This document shows positions 53,098 to 64,000 of a stretch of 64,000 nt of DNA, piece by piece. Origin of the DNA: Symsagittifera roscoffensis. Taxonomy: Eukaryota > Xenacoelomorpha > Acoela > Convolutidae. The notes under the pieces were generated by a model, which saw only the letters and a list, made by a program, of their open reading frames with translations, had not been told where the DNA came from and ran no database searches. The DNA lies in contig NC_087068.1 of assembly GCF_963678635.1 (NCBI RefSeq), positions 41,251,649 to 41,315,648 of the forward strand, given 5' to 3'. A program made the translations under genes and the position numbers. Every line of letters begins with the position of its first letter. Within the stretch, counting starts at the first letter, position 1.

Positions 53098-53530
53098 CCT
53101 CCGGATTCAATTGGTATTAACAATCTTCACAGAGGTTAGATGTAAGCCCCTTCATAGCAAGCGAATTTGTGGGCGGCAACTTTCTTAGAATGTTTTTCCA
53201 GATGCCTCCTTTGACGATGAATGCAAATTGATAAGTTTCCGGTGACGTAATTGTTCAGAAATCACATTGGGCTAACATAATATGCAATTGCAGTGATTGT
53301 TTCATCGGTGGTTTCTAACTTTACCCAAAGTCCGTTTATGTCTTCTTCTTTGAATGCTGCTGCGTTTTTCTCTTCAAAGAATTCGTTTTTTGCCATTATC
53401 TAAGTTTGGTCGTTCATTGTCTCTCATCCGTTGGCTGATGAGTATTCAGCGTATGCTGCCAGATCAATTTTTTCCACTTATTGTTCTTGTTATTCTTCGT
53501 TGCAGGGTTCGTCCTTATTTTCTTTATATT

Positions 53531-54221
53531 TTACACTTTTTGTTTGACAAACTTTCTGAAAACGATCTCGTCTGCAGCATTCGAAGCAAAATTCAAAATT
53601 GATTTCCACACTTGTTGCCTTGTCGCTAACTGGTGTTCTTCGTTGTCCTTGTTGGTGTTGATTTCTCTTGAAGTTTGGGTTATTTGCTCGACCCCTGCCC
53701 CATCCTTGCGGTTATCTATTTTTTCGTTGGCTTGTGATGTTTCTTGTTTTATGTTCATATTGCCAGACGAGTTGGAGTGTCTCTGGTTGTCGCTTTTGAT
53801 TGGTCGATTATATTCGATACTTTTTTACTTCCTGATCGCGTATTCGTATGCTTCTTTTGGGGTGTGCGTTTCTGCTTTATTTCTCTAGATGTTTTTTCGT
53901 TGATCATGTGGGCCGTGATCAAATCAGGTATCCATTCATCTTCTCTGTACCCATATTCTCCGTTGAAAGCCAGTTCCACCAATTCCTTGTGGAATTGTTC
54001 TAGTGATTCGTTCTTCTGCGAATCTTCTATCCTTCGAATGCAATAGTTTTTTCAGTAGCGAAAATATACCCAAGTTCGGTCCACAAATCTCTCAATGTGA
54101 CTTTTTGGATGTCAACATTTAGTTTTCTTTGACGAAACTGTTTTTGTGCTTTGTGTCCAATACACCAATATGAAATGCTTTTGCTTAAGTGTCTGCGTCG
54201 TGTCACGAGATTTTGCCGCAT
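53531..54221 (-). pseudogene. gag: Gag remnant of decayed Gypsy element
   Basis: Minus-strand fragments include a segment with ELAFNGEYGYREDEWIPDL. This resembles the capsid segment of Ty3/Gypsy gag proteins in which a conserved Leu-Asn-Gly-Lys/Glu-Tyr-Gly phrase precedes an Asp-Glu-Trp-Ile phrase. The frame is broken at several places. A Lys/Asn-rich stretch with many Gln follows. Confidence 0.6.
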
Positions 54222-54574
54222 AAGACGCCTTTTGCGACAATTTTTGATATCTCCTTTTCATGACCTATTCTTTTTTCTTGATTTCGCTATTCCCAGTCTC
54301 TCTCTTTTGTTTGTTTTTTGTCGATCGCTTCTTTTAATTTTGTTGATGGTGGTCTCCTAGGCGTTGTGGGTCGAGATCAGAGTAGTGTTTGAACTTCTAT
54401 GTTGTCTTAGACGAAAATCATCTTTTAGTGTTCCCACGATCCGTTTTTGCCGTTCCACCGGTGGCTGAGGTGTTTGGCAAACGGCGGGATGTTTAGCGTA
54501 TTCTTTCGATCCGAACCTGATGACTGCGTCTTGTTATGTGATTTTTTACGAGGAGACGTTAAGTGAGCCAATCC

Positions 54575-54825
54575 ATATCCGTATGGAGTAGCCCTCTAAT
54601 AGGCATCTATACTGAGGCCTAATCTCAAGTAAAAATGAGATGTGATCAAGGTGTTTTTTGTTATCAACAGTATTTTAAATAACAATATGACGACATTGAA
54701 ATCGCGCGTAACTTGCCGTGTGTAGATCAGTTGTGGTGTGCCGTGAAGGTCACTGTATACAGATGCCTTCAAGGCCCAACTTAACTAAATTTTGCAGATA
54801 AATAACTCAGTATGGCAGTCTTACA
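54575..54825 (-). repeat. LTR of decayed Gypsy element (5' in element orientation)
   Basis: Shares with 48810-49024 'atatccgtatggagt.gccct', 'tatactgag.cctaat', 'gtgccgtgaaggtcac' and 'tcttaca'. It is about 35 bp longer than the other copy. Confidence 0.75.
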
Positions 54826-57800
54826 TAATTCGATAACAACGTTAATTCCATATGACTGCTCCTAATTTTAGGAAATTAGGATCTTGAAAAACTTTTCTAA
54901 CAACTTTCACTACTCTTAAAAATTTTTTCTACAATAGGTGTTTTACTCCCTGTGCTGCTAAAAATTGGGGCTAACAAAAATTAATTCGGAAAAAAGTCAC
55001 ACTGAATCCAGCATTTACCATTATCAGGGCGGCTTCAGTAAATGTGACAAAACTAACAAGTTTTGTGTTTAGGGAAATTTCGTCCAAGTTATCTCATTGA
55101 CGCTTGCAAACTTAAGTAAAAGTGATAGTTTTGCTTCTTTAATGACAAGTGTAATTTAAGTATCACTTTTAATGCCCAAAATTCATTCAAAATGCCTTTA
55201 GAAGTTTTTTTTCACACTTTCTCATTTCGTTTGGACAAAATATAAATGCAAAAAGATTTTCAGGTCATTTTGGTTCTTATAGGTCTAAAAGTTATTGCTT
55301 CGGCTATCTAAAAGATAACTGGAATGATGTACTCGGGGTTGTTTTTGTTCCGACATTCTAAAGAAGTGACGCAATATTTGGAAAAGTGCCCTTTTTTTAC
55401 CTCATTGGAAAAGTGCCCTGAGCTCAAATCAAAAAAAAACTTTTTACCTGTGATTTACTTTCGCAAAGTTTTAAGGCTGCCAATTAAGCCACTTCGAGAC
55501 AATTAACGCAATATTTTTCGTGTTACTAAATGGTAAGCGGTGATTTAATCCCTGTTAGAAATTATTCCAAATTGAATTGAAATTGGTGGCTTGCTATTTT
55601 GTCTATTTAACAATTAGCTACATGCTATAAATTGCATTTTGTTTTTAAACAGCGTAGGGGAGATAGTTTTCTCAAACAATCTCAAAAAAAAATATATATA
55701 TTTTCATTTTTGAAACCTTCATCGTTTTTTGAAAGCAAACCTTACTACATAGACCTTCAAAGGTAGTTAGAACGTTCAGGTTTTTGGAACGATACGATCA
55801 GTCTGGTTAACCTGATTTTCGACTTTATCAAGACAGTATGCAAAATAAACTGAGTCAGGGGAATTGATATAGCAGCAAATCTCAGTTTTTAGCTTTTTTG
55901 TCAATTTTCTGTATTTCGCTAAAAATCTGGGGCTCAAAACTACCAATTTGGTAATGATCAATCCTGAAAAAGTCCTGCCACACTCAAAATCGTTTCAAAT
56001 GGAATAGAGGAAAGCCAATTGGACTTACAATTTCCTAAATGACTCAAAATATAACAAACTGACAATTTCAGTATTGGTTATGGGATACCTTAAGCAAAGA
56101 GCTCAAAAACTACAGTTTAATGAATTTTTCATTTAGTGAAAAGTTTTTACCTCTGCCTTGATATTCAAGGAGACATATTGCACTTTGAAGGTATGATTCA
56201 GTAACTTTAGAATTTCAGGAAAAGTTTTATGTGGGGAGAGCATGACTGCTCGAATCAGGGCCAAACCCTAAGTGTTGCGAATGCGTTTGAATTTTTTTGG
56301 GGTAATTTAAAAAAAAATTAGAAGATGAAATTTTCGAAAAAATAATAATTCAAAAATTTTAAAACACTTTTCTGATGTTGCTGTGCTCGTTTTGGTCTTT
56401 TATCTTTAGACAAGCTTCGATTTTTAAATATCATTTTTGTTGGGATTTTTCAAGTTTTTATCATTTGATGGGCTAAATTGAACAATCAAAAAACATGTTT
56501 AACTGTGACTGCTTGTTTATTACTCTAAGGGTTTCAGCAGCCGTTTTCGCCAAGTTGAGATTATTTTAATGTCTCTAATTTCTGATAATATAACGCATAG
56601 CGTATGCATTGAAGTGAAAAAATAAAAATCAAGGTAATTAAACCAAAATTCAACATTCGTGGTAGAAAAAATTGTCAAAAGTACGAGGTTAAACTGTGCA
56701 TTTTTGTTAATATCATGGGATTCCGCAATGAGGACGCTCACGCTCCCTTGCTTTTTTTGTTCTTCTTTTTTTTCGTTTTCTTTGATCGTTCTGACAAAAA
56801 TTAAACATGTTTGAAGACTTGTCTCTGGAATCCAGTAACATACAGACACAAAATTGTGTGGCTATTCAGTGCACAATTTGGCCTTGTAATTAATTTGTTC
56901 ATTGGACCTGATTAAAAAATGAAATTTTGCAAACAAAATGTTTCTTTTAAATTTAAAATTTTTTGCCAAAATCTACATGAGACCTTGTGTCGCATATATC
57001 ATACAGACACAGGAGAGTGTTGCCTTTGCACGCTGCTATAGAAAATTTTCTTCCGATTCTAATAAAGCGTCTAGGTTATTGACTAAGCGGCGGCTCAAAG
57101 ACACGTTGTCGCGTGAAATTATTTTGTGTTTTGATACAATAGTTTAACACAAAACCATTTTCTGTTTATTGCTTGAGCCAAATTGAAGTTTTTTTTTAAT
57201 TGTTCATAACGGTCCGCCTTGAGCGCCCAAGGATCATAATAGATTATATTATCATCGTATCGTCAGTATCTATAAAACTACAAAATAATCTATTATAATC
57301 CATTAAAAATGGGTTTTAATCCAAATATTTACCTAATAATGGATTATCATGGGTTTTAATTTCAAAATTTATCAATTTCCTTGCCAAAAAAATCGATTAT
57401 ACTCGATTATAATGGATGATAATGGACTTTTTTTTCAAAAATAATCGATAATAATGGCAATATAATGGATTTCGTGGTCTGAATTTTACATCTTTAATTG
57501 ATTATAATAGGTTATTTTTGGCTCAATTTTTGGATCCATTTTAAGTAATAAGAATCCATTTGCTGTGGGTGCGAGGGGGATGGCAACATACTGATATCCG
57601 TATTGTCCCCCAAATAGAACAATCTAACAATTTAAGATCTTTCGCCCCAGCGTTTTATTCATTGCTGTGCGCTGTGTGTAAAACGCTCCACATTTTATTG
57701 GCTAAATTTTCTAAATAAAAACCGAGGAAATATCATCTCAACTCCTTAACTCGCCTTGGGTAGAGCATGTTTATTTGGCCAAAATGGCCTTAAAATGGCT

Positions 57801-59191
57801 TAAAATAGTTGTTCTTAGTTAAATTTTTTTAAAAGAGAAAGAGCTTTCATTTTTCTCTCTTTGAAATCGATAAAAAATAAAAAGCAAAAATGAAAATTGT
57901 GTCAAGTTTTTCTTAGATTAATTCTATTTATAATTGTCAAACTTTTCTTGATTTAACTGCAATAGTTTGCAAATTGTCCAAAGTTTTGATCTGAAACTGA
58001 AAACAAATTCGTTTCCAAATCAGCAATTTTCAATTTTTTGATTTAATATAAAGTCGTCATTTATCTTAGCTAACAATTGCAGCTTTCTTTTTCAAACTAA
58101 CTGAACCTAAAAACAAATCTAAAAACGAGATCCTTGCTCTGAAGAAGTTTCAGCCACGCAAAATGAAAAGAAAACAATTTCATTAAAAAAATATGTATAT
58201 TTTTAATAATTTTCTTTCAATCAAATTTCCTACTAGAAAAGAATTATGAAGCAGGTGAACACGTATATAAAAAAATGATAGCTACTGGCTATAACGGCGG
58301 TGAAATTTTAAAGAGTAAAACTCAAAACCCGTTTTTGTTTATTTTCTTTTTTTTCAAAACTTTATCTGATTTGGTCTGAAAAACGAGAAAAACTTGTATC
58401 ACAGTTTTCGAATCAACCAACCAAAATACGTTTAAATCGTTTTAGGGGCGAACAATTTGCTTTTTAGGAAAACAGTTTTTAATGATAGCCCAGATGTACT
58501 AAAAAAAAACATTTTTTGGCTCAGAGCAAATTGTAGAATGCTCAATGTTATGTTGAGAAGTTCACTTCTTAACTTTTGTCCCTTTTATCAATTCAATGAC
58601 TTTATGTCAAAACAGCTTCCCTTCTCATCTTTTCTCGATAGCCATTGAGTGAGACCAGAACTGGTGGTGAAACAGTAAAACAATTCACCAAATTACCAAA
58701 GGAGTCATATCGAGTCCCGGATAAATGATTTCAGGTTTTTTTTCTGTTTTCTAGAACCCTGATTGCCCCTCGCGCCCTCACTTGGGAAGTGTTGTCATAT
58801 AGCTAAAGCCATATTGTTCGCATTTACTTTTCTGTCAACGAACCTGAACGAAATTAATTCACCTAAAATTGGTCCTTTGACGTCTGATTTCTGTTTTCAC
58901 CAATTTCTACACATAAAAAAAGTGTTCAAAACTTATTCAACTCGTTGTTTCAGCACCAGAGAGATTTGAATTTAACTTAGAATATAGTCGCCTTCTCCAA
59001 AGAGACCGACTCGTATAAACCATTATACTCTAGATCTATGGAGACTAGGAGACATAAGAGTAAGATTAAGATTGGTGTTAGACTAAGAAGTTGCACAAAT
59101 CTGTCCGGCCGAAAATAAGATAGCGTGACGAGCAGACGGTATACCTTATCTGAAATTACTCTATGAGTATTACCAAATAGGTCTTAACTCA
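54826..59191. other. AT-rich DNA without supported genes
   Basis: No convincing exon or TE protein was seen. Open frames are short and biased in composition. A simple repeat lies at 57225-57560. Confidence 0.4.
57225..57560. repeat. Degenerate ATTATAATGG-type repeat
   Basis: Phrases such as 'ggattataat', 'gattataatgg', 'ataatggatt' and 'gggttttaat' recur more than a dozen times in about 330 bp. Many are near-palindromic, so this is a degenerate short-period repeat. Confidence 0.6.
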
Positions 59192-59318
59192 ATATCAGAG
59201 GCTCCGAGAAGTCATTTTCAAAAGACGAGGAGAAGGCAGTTGTTCAACTCATTGTTTACAGAAAAAAAAACAGTACTTGCTTACAACCATCTTGCTAATC
59301 GCGAGCAGAAAAAAAAGA

Positions 59319-59579
59319 CTAGAGGGATTTACTCATGCACATCTCATCTTCTGGGGTTCTGAACTGTGAGAAGTGTAACTCAATACCCATGGCCGGGGGC
59401 GTATCTACGAGCTTCTCGAGGCAGCGGAATTTCAAAAAAAAATCGAACATTTTATCGACATTATTATTAGGTCGGCCAAATTCACTTTCCGATAAGCTCT
59501 CTAAATCACTATAAAGACCCCTTTTAGACCAAATTTTCTGCTCATCAAGCGATTTTTTGGAAAAACAGGCCGACGACAT
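59319..59579 (-). CDS. Short hypothetical ORF within repeat copy 1
   Basis: 86 residues from an ATG, with mixed composition (FGRPNNNVDKMFDFFLKFRC, then LEKLVDTPPAMGIELHFSQF). It is the most protein-like frame of the repeat, but in copy 2 it is broken by indels. It could be a remnant of an element ORF or of a captured exon. No family recognised. Confidence 0.25.
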   Translation of the reverse strand: MSSACFSKKSLDEQKIWSKRGLYSDLESLSESEFGRPNNNVDKMFDFFLKFRCLEKLVDTPPAMGIELHFSQFRTPEDEMCMSKSL

Positions 59580-59633
59580 TTTAAGGGTCGGTCATCAAAA
59601 AATTAATTGCTGAAAAAAGTAACGAAGGGGGAT

Positions 59634-59700
59634 CCTTTGGGTTATCAAGGGATCGAATCCCTGAGGGAGGGCGTCCGACTTCTCGCACTCCCACCAAAGC
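59634..59700 (-). repeat. tRNA-like promoter region within repeat
   Basis: On the minus strand, GATTCGATCCC (59652-59662 complement) matches a polymerase III B box at 10 of 11 positions. An A-box-like GAGAAGTCGG lies about 20 nt before it. The counterpart in copy 2 is near 62813-62823 with changes. It may be a SINE head fused to the repeat. Confidence 0.3.
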
Positions 59701-60835
59701 CAACCCCCCCCCCCCCCCCGAAAAAAAATCGTTTCTGCGCAGAGCCATTTTCTCTGGGATATAATTGGTGCTTCTAATTTTGTACAAAAAATCGGAAAAG
59801 CCACTCAGACCGGATCTACTTTACAATCTCCCCTTTTCGAGAAAGGGAAGGATATTGTTTCGTTGATTAAGTTAGTCGAGTTTTCGACGAATCAGAAAGC
59901 AGTAAAATTAGAATTCTAATATAATTGTTTGGTGCTAATTTACTGTTTTTTAGAGTGGAGACTCGTTGGTAGGGTGAATGACAAGGAGACGGGTCTGATC
60001 CAGACATCAAACTTAATAAATAGCTAAGCAAACAAAATAATGGGATTTTAGCGGTAATTGAATAATTGTTTCACAGCTTAAGACTAACTGAAAATAAGAC
60101 TAACTGCTGTAACAAATTGTGACTCAAGTTTCAGCAAACAAATTTCTTCTAATTGAGTCCCCTAAACCTTCTTTGTGTCTTTTACTGTCTTTCATAATTG
60201 TCTATTTATTGGAAACCCTCATGGGCGAAGGGCCAAATGGGCGAAAATAAAAATCAACTGTTAGCGCGGCTAACTATGCGTCTGTTTTATAATGTAGTCA
60301 AATTCTATAGAAATTTTTGGATCAGTTTTTTGCAAAAATGTTACTTAAAACTAAGAAAACTCTTTAAACTAAGAAAACTCTTAGGAGCTAAAACTTGAAA
60401 TAAATTAAGCCTTTTTTCGGTTTTTGCTTAAGTTTTTTCATTGGCCGTAATTGATGAAATTTCTTTCTGTGCAGCCTCAACTTAATGAAATAGGTCATGA
60501 TAATTTAAATTGTTCACACAAATGATCAGTTTGATGAGATTTACTCAAATGCCCATTTTCTGCAGTTGCTAAAAATTGTGAATGCTTATGAAGAAAAATA
60601 CATTGTTCCAATCATGGGGAAATGTTATCAATTATTTTTAGAAACTTTGAATTTGAATGTTATTTTGAGTTTTTCCCGGCCGTTTGAACGGCCGTACTTA
60701 TTGTCAAATGAACGTGATCAAACCAAGGGACTTTGATGAATGGCACGTGTCGTCAAACACGTGAATAAAAAACCCCAGCGTTTCTCTGAGTTTCTTCAAA
60801 TCGTTACGTGGTGGAAGGGACCGTAGTAACATACT

Positions 60836-62361
60836 CCGCAGTTCGCGAATGGCGGTTGTCGGTAACTCAGTCGCTCGAGTGAACGGTCAGCCATCATTGG
60901 CGTATTTACCTTAACTTTGCGTTTTCGGCATAACACGCAATGGTGTTATATTGAACAGACGGCAGTACAGAGCCCCAATACAACGTACTCTAATTGTATA
61001 GCAGCACGCAGATAATCAACCTTTGGTGATGATTCTTTTGGTGAAGAGATGTTAAAAGCTTAAAATAATCATGAGTAGATGTCGAATGTCTAAAATAAAA
61101 GGATGGGAGGCTTAACACTAAATTTAAAGACGGCGAGACGACGAATACGACCAGTGGAATGGACTAGACTACCGGGGCCGATAAACGGCAAAAAAGAAGC
61201 TATTCGGCTAGACTACTTGAGGGATGTCTTTTGTGAAGTGCGTTGACTTTGACAGGGAACAACTCTGACTGAGTCAGAACCAATAGCTTTTGCTGAGATA
61301 ATTGCAGGTCGGATGAATCGGTTATCAAACGAGTGTTGCCATTTTGACGGCGATGAGGTGATAACAAGGAAAAAAAGCGTGAAAACCTCAAATAAAGTGA
61401 GCTTTTTCAGAGACCTAATAACAGTAGTGGCTGAGCATTAAACTGGCAGAAAACTGCAAAATTTGCAAATGGTCACGACCGCAGGCGAATTGAAACAATT
61501 TTAATCTTTCAAGAGTTTCATTTGAAAAGAAGCAAAAAAGTGCTTAATTTCATTCGTTTTCGTTGAACGGCAGTTGAATCATTTTAAGAATTGACTTTCG
61601 ACTGTTTTTGTTTTCGGTTCTTAGCCATGAGTTTTTTGCCCATTCGGTTCTTCGCCATGAGATTATCCTCCATGTAGAATTATTTTGTGCGTTACGGCAA
61701 AGAGGGTCAAAAGCTAGCTCTGAAACATTAATTGGTTTCAATTAACCGAACTTTAAAAGGCTTCAGGCATCTAAAATTGAAAAAAAAAAAACAAAATTTT
61801 TTTTTAACTTTTGGGAAGCTTTTCTCGGAAATTTTCTAAAGTAGATCCTTTAGAAATCACAATCCGAATCACAATTGAAAGAACCTTAAAGTTATATGTA
61901 AATTGACCCCATCCTACGTTAAGTTTTGGACTTTATTAGTCATGTAACATTATAAAACTGAAAAAAAATGAAGCAGCCGAATACAAAGTCATGCTCCCCT
62001 CCTCAGTGGTCGGAACAAGATTACTGATTACAGTTACAATTGTTGGAAAATACCATTAAAAAAGCCGCTTCCATGATGTGCGAAAATATATGGGACCCTA
62101 TATAAAAAAAAATTCCGGCTTGTTGATTATAATACGACTTCTTTTCAAAATTTAGACTTCCTATTTTGAATCGCACATCGTTTTAGACAATCAAACAAAT
62201 TTTTTGAGGAAGTCTGGTTGTCGGAACAACATAAAACAGAGTACAGAAATTTAAAAATACAGTTACAGCTATTAAGTACTATGAGGATAATGAAAATGAA
62301 CAGCAACCTTTAATTGTTGACTAAATACAGTTGTAGTTCAGTTTGATTTTTACAGTTGATC
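60836..62361. other. Spacer between the two repeat copies
   Basis: AT-rich sequence without a supported gene. The minus-strand frames at 61200-61391 and 61550-61741 are short and without motifs. The first few hundred bases may still belong to repeat copy 1. Confidence 0.4.
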
Positions 62362-64000
62362 ATATCAGAGGCTCCGAGAAGTCATTTTAAAGAGACGAGA
62401 AGAAGGTACTTGTTCACTTCTTTGTTTACAGAAAAAAACAGTACTTGCCTACAACACCCTTGCTAATCGCGAGCAGAAAAAAAAGATAAGAGGGAATTAC
62501 TCATGCACATCTCACCTTCTAAGGTTGTGAACTGCGAGAAGTGTAACTCAATACCCATGGCCGGGGGGCGTATCTACGAGCTTCTCGAGGCAGCGGATTT
62601 TCAAAAAAATTTCGAACATTTATCGACCTTATTATTAGGTCGGCCAAATTCACTTTCCGATGAGCTCTCTGAAATCACTATCAAGACCCTTTTTAGACCA
62701 AATTTTCTAAAAGCAAGCGATTTGTTGGAAGAACAGGCCAACGACAATTTAAGAGGTCAGCCAAAAATTAATTGCTGAAAATAGTACCGAAGGGGGGCCC
62801 TTTGGGTTATCAAGGGGTTGAATCCCTGAGGGAGGGCGTCGACTTTTCACAGTCCCACCAAAGCCAACCCCTCCCCCCCCCCCCCCCCCCAAAAAAAAAT
62901 CGCTTCTGCGCAGAGCCATTTTCTCTGGGATATAATTGGTGCTTCTAATTTTGTACAAAAAATCGGAAAGGCCACTCAGACCGGATCTACTTTACAATCT
63001 CCCCTTTTCGAGAAAGGGAAGGATATTGTTTCGTTGATTAAGTTAGTCGAGTTTTCGACGAATCAGAAAGCAGTAAAATTAGAACTCTAACATAATATTC
63101 TGGTGCTAATTTACTGTTTTTTAGAGGAATGGAGACTCGTTGGTAGGGTGAATGACACGGAGACGGGTCTGATCCAGACATCGAACTTAATAAATAGGTA
63201 AGCAAACAAAATAATGGAATTTTAGCGGTAATTGAATAATTGTTTCACAACTTAAGACTAACTGAAAATAAGACTAACTGCTGTAACAAATTGTGACTCA
63301 AACTTCAGCAAACAAATTTCTTCTAATTGAGGGCCCTGAACCTTCTTTGTTTCTTTTACTGTCTTTCATAATTGTCTATGTGTTGGAACCCCACGTGGGC
63401 GAATGGCCAAATGAGCGAAAATAAAATTCAACTGTTAGCGCAGCTAACTATGCGTCTGTTTTATAATGTAGTCAAATTCTATAGAAGTTTTTGGATCAGT
63501 TTTTTGCAAAATGTTACTTAAAACTAAGAAAACTCTTTAACCGTAGGAGCTAAAACTAGAAATAAACTAAGCCTTATTTCGGTTTTTGCTAAAGTTTTTT
63601 TATTGGCCGTAGTTGATGAAAGTTCTTTCTGTTCAGCATCAACTTAATGATAATTTAAATTGTTCACATAAATGATCAGTTTGATGAGATTTGCTCAAAT
63701 GCCCATATTCTGCAGTTGCTAAAAACGGTGAAAGCTTATGAATAAAAATACATTGTTCCAATTATGGGAAAATGTCACCAATTAGTTTAGAAACTTTGAA
63801 TTTAAATGTTGTTTTGAGTTTTTCCCGACCGTTTAAACGTCCGTACTTATTGTCAAAAGAATATTTGATGCCTGCCACGGGATCAAACCAAGGGACTTCG
63901 ATGAATGGCACGTGTCGTCAAACACCTGAATAAGAAGCCCCAGCGTTTCTCTGAGTTTCTTCGAATCGTTACGTGGTGGAAGGGGCCGTAGTAACATACT
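62362..64000 (+). repeat. Unidentified 1.64-kb repeat, copy 2 (runs off window)
   Basis: Partner of 59192-60835, still matching at the last base of the window. The minus-strand frame found in copy 1 is frameshifted here, so it is not a conserved gene in both copies. Confidence 0.85.

Larger units (their letters stand above)
48810..54825 (-). mobile_element. Decayed Ty3/Gypsy LTR retrotransposon (minus strand)
   Basis: Flanked by diverged direct repeats (48810-49024 and 54575-54825). Between them, read on the minus strand, fragments of gag, reverse transcriptase, RNase H and integrase follow each other in the Ty3/Gypsy order. All are broken by stops and frame changes. The family differs from the giant element: different gag, different LTR, and a normal size of 6 kb. 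Confidence 0.85.
59192..60835 (+). repeat. Unidentified 1.64-kb repeat, copy 1
   Basis: Nearly identical to 62362-64000 at an offset of about 3.17 kb, with small indels and substitutions. It starts at 'atatcagaggctccgagaag'. It includes a short minus-strand frame (59319-59579), an oligo-C run, a tRNA-like B-box region and a palindrome at about 60679-60696. It may continue past 60835, since the partner is cut by the window end. Class unknown. Confidence 0.85.

Noticed and set aside
1-64000. CRISPR arrays, rRNA genes or functional tRNA genes
   Set aside because: No regularly spaced short repeats and no complete cloverleaf or rRNA-like sequence seen; tRNA-like stretches are SINE-type.

Overview
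The window is AT-rich eukaryotic DNA, most likely from an invertebrate animal. The grounds are Ty3/Gypsy retroelements, spliceosomal exon boundaries (GTAAGT and GTAGGT donors, T-rich AG acceptors), a tRNA-derived SINE, and no bacterial gene organisation. The species cannot be named from the sequence alone.

The left part (2907-27254) is one giant, recently inserted LTR retrotransposon of about 24.3 kb on the plus strand. Its two 884-bp LTRs differ at about five positions by my manual comparison. Its coding part is visibly richer in G+C than the flanks. In order it carries a 3.1-kb untranslated leader, gag, an aspartic protease, pol (reverse transcriptase, RNase H, integrase, GPY/F motif) and a long pol C-terminal extension that ends in a macro-domain-like fold. 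After pol come a 5.6-kb reading frame with an SGNH hydrolase domain, a second SGNH-like region and unrecognised sequence, and then a 1093-aa unrecognised ORF. I see no envelope-like protein. Several in-frame stops and frame changes break the genes. This element is the most novel object in the window.

The element leader is unusual. It holds about 17 copies of the heptamer ACCCTCC/GGAGGGT, and two tandem copies of a structured RNA element whose stems differ by compensatory base changes. The heptamer array recalls insulator arrays in the leader of Drosophila gypsy; that comparison is inference.

To the right (about 28-48.3 kb, minus strand) are exons of an unrecognised host gene. One encodes a tandem 13-residue repeat rich in Gly-Pro-Met-Asn-Pro. 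The 16-kb gap between two exon groups contains an 11-kb region bounded by diverged inverted repeats of about 300 bp (Polinton/Maverick-like candidate), a 1.09-kb tandem duplication and a SINE.

Further right are a decayed minus-strand Ty3/Gypsy element with LTRs (48.8-54.8 kb), AT-rich DNA with simple repeats, and two direct copies of an unidentified repeat of at least 1.64 kb (59.2-60.8 and 62.4-64.0 kb), the second running off the window.
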